Shown here piece by piece: positions 59,507-64,000 of a stretch of 64,000 nucleotides of DNA (position 1 is the stretch's first letter; the number at the start of each line of letters is the position of its first letter). A program made the translations under genes and the position numbers. The notes under the pieces are model-generated. The model was not told where the DNA came from and did not search any database. It saw only the letters and a list, made by a program, of their open reading frames with translations. Location of the stretch: positions 154,123 to 218,122 of the forward strand of contig PDUO01000007.1 in NCBI GenBank assembly GCA_003008705.1. Reading direction: 5' to 3'. Source of the stretch: Pezicula radicicola (lineage: Eukaryota; Ascomycota; Leotiomycetes; Helotiales; Dermateaceae).

Positions 59507-61906
59507 CGGCAGGGGTTCTGTCTGGTGCAGAAAACTGTCGGGCGCTGCTGCTCGTTGCCTCTTGGTTGGGTCGATCTCCAGCTGGTGGATGGCTGTGTTT
59601 GACATGACTGGCATAACTCATCGAGGAAAGCTTGCCGAGCTAGATCATTAACAGCTAGATGTGGGTTAAAATAAGGTCAAGACAGGGGGTCATCATCGCG
59701 GACCTCAACCACCAGCAGCAATGTCCTGGGCTCATGGCGACCGCAATGGTAAACTTCAGAGGTACCCTTTTTCACTTTGTAAATGGCTGCGCAGAGCATG
59801 CCGATTGTGGAGTGTGCTATCCCCTTCTAGGCTTCGAGGTATCCTTCCTCGCGGTTACAGTAGGACCTAGCTAGGTACTTGCACGCTGAAGCATCCCATC
59901 AAAACACCACGGACGTGGTCATGATCATCATCTGATAACTTTCTGTCTGCCATCCACTCTTGTTGGTCGACACCAAGCGGTGACTTTATTCCCTAAAGTA
60001 TATCAAATGTGCTCGCTCGGCCGGATATCCGAAGATACAGTACGCACTCGGAATATCTCAACGCGATACAGGGGTTGGGAGAGAAAGAAAGAAAAAAAAA
60101 GCCATTGGCAACCGCAAAGAGCTCTGTGATACCAAAAATATCCTAGAGGCTGGCATTAGTTGTCTTGCTGGCAGTGTGCCGCACAACGGAGATTGGCATA
60201 TTATTGAATATAGGATTCTTGCACGTTCGCTTTTGAATTGTTAAAAATTAATCATCCCAACTGTAGGCTATTATGGACATGAATAGGACTGACTAGTCTT
60301 GGAATTCAAAACACACGACAAATCGATAAGTCAAGAGAAGGGAGCCAAGCCTTTGGGGCACTGTGGCACACTGGCACGTAGGCAGCAGCATTAACTGCAA
60401 AAGTATTCGGCGATGGAGAATGGGTAGTTTCCGTTGCCCGTGCTATGCTGGGGCTGCTTTGGAGAAGGACTGATGGTTTGGTTTGGATTGTTTCATCCCA
60501 ACCGAGCGTGCCCTAGAATTTGTTACTGCCGAATTGAGATGGACTGATGATGGCAGGATGGGAGAGGGAGACGTTGTCGTGCTGTCACTGGGCTGTCTGT
60601 GTCTGTGTCTGTGTGCCCACCACACAGGATTTTCCATAAGCAGTGTGCTGTTCTTCGACGTCGCTTGCAAGAACCCTGGAGCGAGCCATGTACTGTACAG
60701 TGTACTCCGCCCCCGCGCCAGGGGGCCTTGTCACACTGTTGACGGATGTGCGATGATGCTCTAGCAGGGATTTGGCGGAAGCTTTGATTGAGCCTTTGAA
60801 TATTTGAGAGGCGTTGTAGAATACAGCAATAGGCGATGGGACTGGCAGAACAGAAGCGTCAGTTTCGGCCCATAAATTATCGCTGTGGTCATATTCTCGT
60901 GTCCATTTTTGAAAAATCCTTTGGCGTGACGGGCTCAGGGCTGTGCAAAAGAGGGTCACCGAAAATGATGGCGGCGGCTATTCTGGCAAACCTTAGTTAC
61001 CTTACCTACGAAAAAGGGGTATGCGCCCAGAGCTTGAGGACCCCGGTGCGCTGTGTAAGGAAGGCTGTTGATGAAAGCAGTAACTCGAGTAAGCCTCCCC
61101 TGTACATATCAAACGTTTAAGCTCAACGACTCGCCGCATCCGGTACTTGGAGTGCTGGACTGAGGAGCAACTTCCGTCTGGGATCCATGTCCTTTCTGCA
61201 TGTCGCCCGGCTCCTGGTGACGATCCGTAACGTCTGCTACTCTACCTGATGCCATTTTCTTTCCGCTGACATAAAAATTTGTCCTGAGACGTAAGAGAGA
61301 GCGAGAAGCTTTTGGGGACCACTACATAAACATAAAGATGAGGAGACCTCTGGCGTATATTTCGCGTATATTAAATATTAATCATAAGTACTACTCTTCC
61401 TGCAGGAAATTGAGGCCCTGGAAATGATAAGTACTAAGTCTGAATCTGTTCGATGATTGCGGCTCCGCCGAAATCCATCATCAGTCATCACTGATCTCAT
61501 CAATCATCGCTCAACCTCCCCAAGGCTCCCTCTCGGTCGGCGGTGTGGAGATGGAGGATGATTTCCCTACCTAGGTAAATAAGATACTTCAGAGTCTGCC
61601 TACCTCACTGTAAATGATGAAGATAGAGCTGCACCCGACAAGGCTCACAAAAATCCGAAGATTTTGAAACGCAAAGCTTGGCGATGTTTAAATGGTCGAA
61701 TGTTTCAGGAGTGGCATGGCATGGCATGTTATCCCGAATCCAATTCCTTACCGCAGAGCCTAAAGCAGAGAATGCGAGAGGAACAAGGAAAGCGTCAAAG
61801 ACTAAGCCCTAATTCGGTTACCGCGGCGCCCTCAGGCCTGTTCATCAGTGCACAGTTTCTGTTTTTATGCAAAGTATAAAAGTATATACCTCGGTGTGGG
61901 TTTGTC

Positions 61907-62176
61907 ATGAATAGTGTGTTCTCCATATCTGCCGTCGTTCTTGGGCTTCCTTTCCTAGCTTGCAGTGGACAACGTTCGGTTAAGAGCGACCGGATCTGTA
62001 TGCCTGTCGGGACTCTTGAGTTGTGCGTGCAGTGCGATTGGCCCCATCGTCTATCTCAACCTGATCGATTTGCACCATGGTACCCCTGTCTCGCCATAGG
62101 ATGGAGCCGTCCGCCGGAGGAAGCAAGAAGAGCCTGTTGGCCCGAGAGGGCCGCAGTAATAATGGGGCCGCAATAA
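61907..62176 (+). CDS. Possible small secreted Cys-containing protein (doubtful)
   Basis: 89-codon frame starting MNSVFSISAVVLGLPFLACS, which looks like a secretion signal. The remaining 68 residues have five cysteines (31, 40, 43, 61, 77). A TATAAAAG sequence lies at about 61875, only some 30 bp before the ATG, which leaves almost no leader. There is no family resemblance and the frame is short, so a chance ORF is quite likely. Confidence 0.22.
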   Translation: MNSVFSISAVVLGLPFLACSGQRSVKSDRICMPVGTLELCVQCDWPHRLSQPDRFAPWYPCLAIGWSRPPEEARRACWPERAAVIMGPQ

Positions 62177-64000
62177 CCGTTTTCACCGCCTTACTCACTA
62201 CGGCACTGCGATGTTCTGTATTATTATTGCCTACCTCGCGGAGATACGGACATACGGAGATTCCAGAGCTCATAAATTCATAAATCTGTAAGTATTGATT
62301 TTTCATGCACTCTGAGCTGAGTCGCAAGTCTGACTCTGACAGAAGTCGACCGTCATCCATCCATGACTACAGTAGGTAGCGCCGCCATCGGCAATCCAAA
62401 GCAGCAACAAATGTTGTGCCACTTGGCTTTTTTTCTTTCTTTCTGGCTATACGACTAAGTGCCTATTGCAGATTGTGTACCTGCCTCGAGACAGTAAGGT
62501 AGACGACGTGCGCCTGGACAAGAATCATAAATGTCCAGCTCATAGCTGATTGGTCAACGCAAGCGATTTGGGTGCAGTACAGAAAGTATAACGATGCCCT
62601 AAGGGCAAGGCTCTCGGCACTGCAGGCCAGAGACGCATGCATGGGTCTATATTTATCCCCAACAAACTTCTTCTAGAAGTCGGCCTGCAACCTTCGACTG
62701 CAACGTAGTATATATGGCGGCGGCCAAACATACAACGAACAACACATAGCCATGAGAAAACTAAAGCGCATTCTTCACTATCGAGTTGTTAAGCACATAA
62801 TAGTGATCCTCCTTTCGGTCCGTTCTTTTCCTGTCCTCACCCGTCAGCCCCCGGCGAAACCGTTGCCTGCTGAGCTTTCCGATAGCCTGGAAAGGTATGT
62901 AAGGCGACCTATTGAGATTATGGGATTGTACAGTAAGAGTCGCGATTTTTGAAATACCCCGTCTGTACTACAACAATCGGTGGCTTTGCTTAGCTGACCT
63001 GCTCTCACTCGCTTGCTCGGATTGTCCGCTCTTGCATTGGCTGCAGATAGATCCAACGACGTCAGTTTAAACCATAAGCTATGCCACCAGCCCAGTAATT
63101 CTGAAGGCGGGAATATCGGTTAGGAGTTTAATAACAATGGGGGCTCATGTTGCCCCATCAGTGCTCCCTCGGAGATAAAATCTTCGTTGTTCACTGTTCA
63201 AAGATGTCCTACCGGTCGGCAGGACCAAATTTGTTTGGATTACTTAACGTCCAAGACCAATAGCTTGCGTGCTGCGAAACGTGCCTTTGATGCCACTTAC
63301 TACGAAAGTACAACACCGTCTGTTCTCTGTGTCTGTGTGATTCTCATCCCAAAGTGGAACCCACTAGACCAATAGTGAATGATTACGGTCACCCGACATC
63401 TTGGCTCTCGGGCGGTGAAGGACAAGGTGCACAAAAGCAAAAAGCCCATGACACCAACCCCCTTGGCCAGCTCCGGCAGAGTGGGCTTATGCTTTGCAGC
63501 GAGATGAAGGAATAAAACCGACAATCAAAAATTCTATGCGATTGTCCGAGGCAGAATGAGAGGCAGATTTCTGAAGTGCGGTGTGATTTGTTTAGACTTT
63601 CGGCCAAACATCGCGAAAATGTTGAGAGTCGAGAGTCAAAAATATGCCTGGCTGTTGATCCCATTACAAAGTGAAGTGACTTTCCATACTGGAAAGCGGT
63701 GAAGGGAGGTCATGGTGGGAAAGAGGAGATCTGCTCATCTGGTAGATCGCACAGGGTGGGAGCCAGGTTTCCCCCTCTACCAATGCTGTAACCAACCGTC
63801 AGTCTGACTGGCGACCCTTGATGGTTGATGCTCGTTGGCTCTCATGCACTTGTGGCAGTAAGCATATCCTTGCTGGGCATATTCAGGGCCTGTCCTGGAG
63901 CGTTATTGGAGAAGAAAGAGTGCCTTTTGCAATCCTCCTGGATTGGGCCAATCACTACACTTAGTAGACGATATGGTGGACTGGTGGCAGATCTGGGGTT

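Larger units (their letters stand above)
58186..64000. other. Long gene-poor region
   Basis: 5.8 kb with no convincing gene. The longest open frame (192 codons, 58676-59254, minus) is proline/serine-rich without homology cues. Base composition is mixed, with a G-rich stretch near 59120-59170, a TGTCTG tandem near 60592-60615, and ACTGTAC inverted repeats (59487-59506 and 60692-60701). It may be the extended promoter of the Zn2Cys6 gene, of a gene beyond 64000, or host non-coding RNA. Confidence 0.5.

Overview
The window is nuclear DNA of a filamentous ascomycete (Pezizomycotina). The genes are eukaryotic, with many 41-130 nt introns that end in CTNAC/CTAAT branch sites. The protein set is typical of moulds: a CPS1-type double adenylation-domain protein, a DUF4045-gelsolin protein, Zn2Cys6 regulators, and a PPxY/SPRY ubiquitin-ligase adaptor. 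Protein style and the hypothetical families suggest Leotiomycetes (Helotiales), but that is inference. I saw no tRNA, rRNA, CRISPR array or bacterial-type operon.

Layout. 1-11.7 kb is housekeeping: the 3' part of UTP10 (ribosome biogenesis), RDH54/RAD54B (recombination), a thioredoxin-PITH protein, and DRS1 (DEAD-box helicase for 60S assembly). 12.2-20.7 kb holds a low-affinity cAMP phosphodiesterase and the large CPS1 gene. 22.4-31.3 kb holds a lineage-type protein with a PARP-like zinc finger, a HERP/Usa1-like ubiquitin-domain ER membrane protein divergent from mitochondrial PSD1, and a wall-sensor-like type I membrane protein. 32.5-40.2 kb holds a Zn2Cys6 regulator and the DUF4045-gelsolin protein. 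41.0-46.7 kb holds ARL2 divergent from a 1299-residue GNAT protein. 48.4-58.2 kb holds a small hypothetical, an SSH4-like adaptor, a UCH37-type deubiquitinase and a second Zn2Cys6 regulator. 58.2-64 kb has no convincing gene.

Functional themes. Ubiquitin/protein quality control recurs (HERP-like, SSH4-like, UCH37, TXNL1-like), as do ribosome biogenesis (UTP10, DRS1) and cAMP/small-GTPase signalling. The genes are independent transcription units and do not form a cluster.

Most notable signals. The GNAT protein carries seven copies of a [YW]-[IV]-P-P-[HY]-[LM]-R-G-L motif resembling the eIF4E-binding motif of Ded1/DDX3. A 336-bp MITE-like element with near-perfect terminal inverted repeats lies at 55.1-55.4 kb, and a less AT-shifted relative sits inside an unusually long intron of a transcription-factor gene; the pattern fits RIP. 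Three of about 36 inferred introns appear to be GC-AG. Several micro-exons (14, 17 and 23 nt) are needed to reconstruct UCH37, ARL2 and CPS1. The DRS1 C-terminal tail seems to be separated by a one-base frameshift. All splice models come from reading conserved protein frames, not from transcripts.
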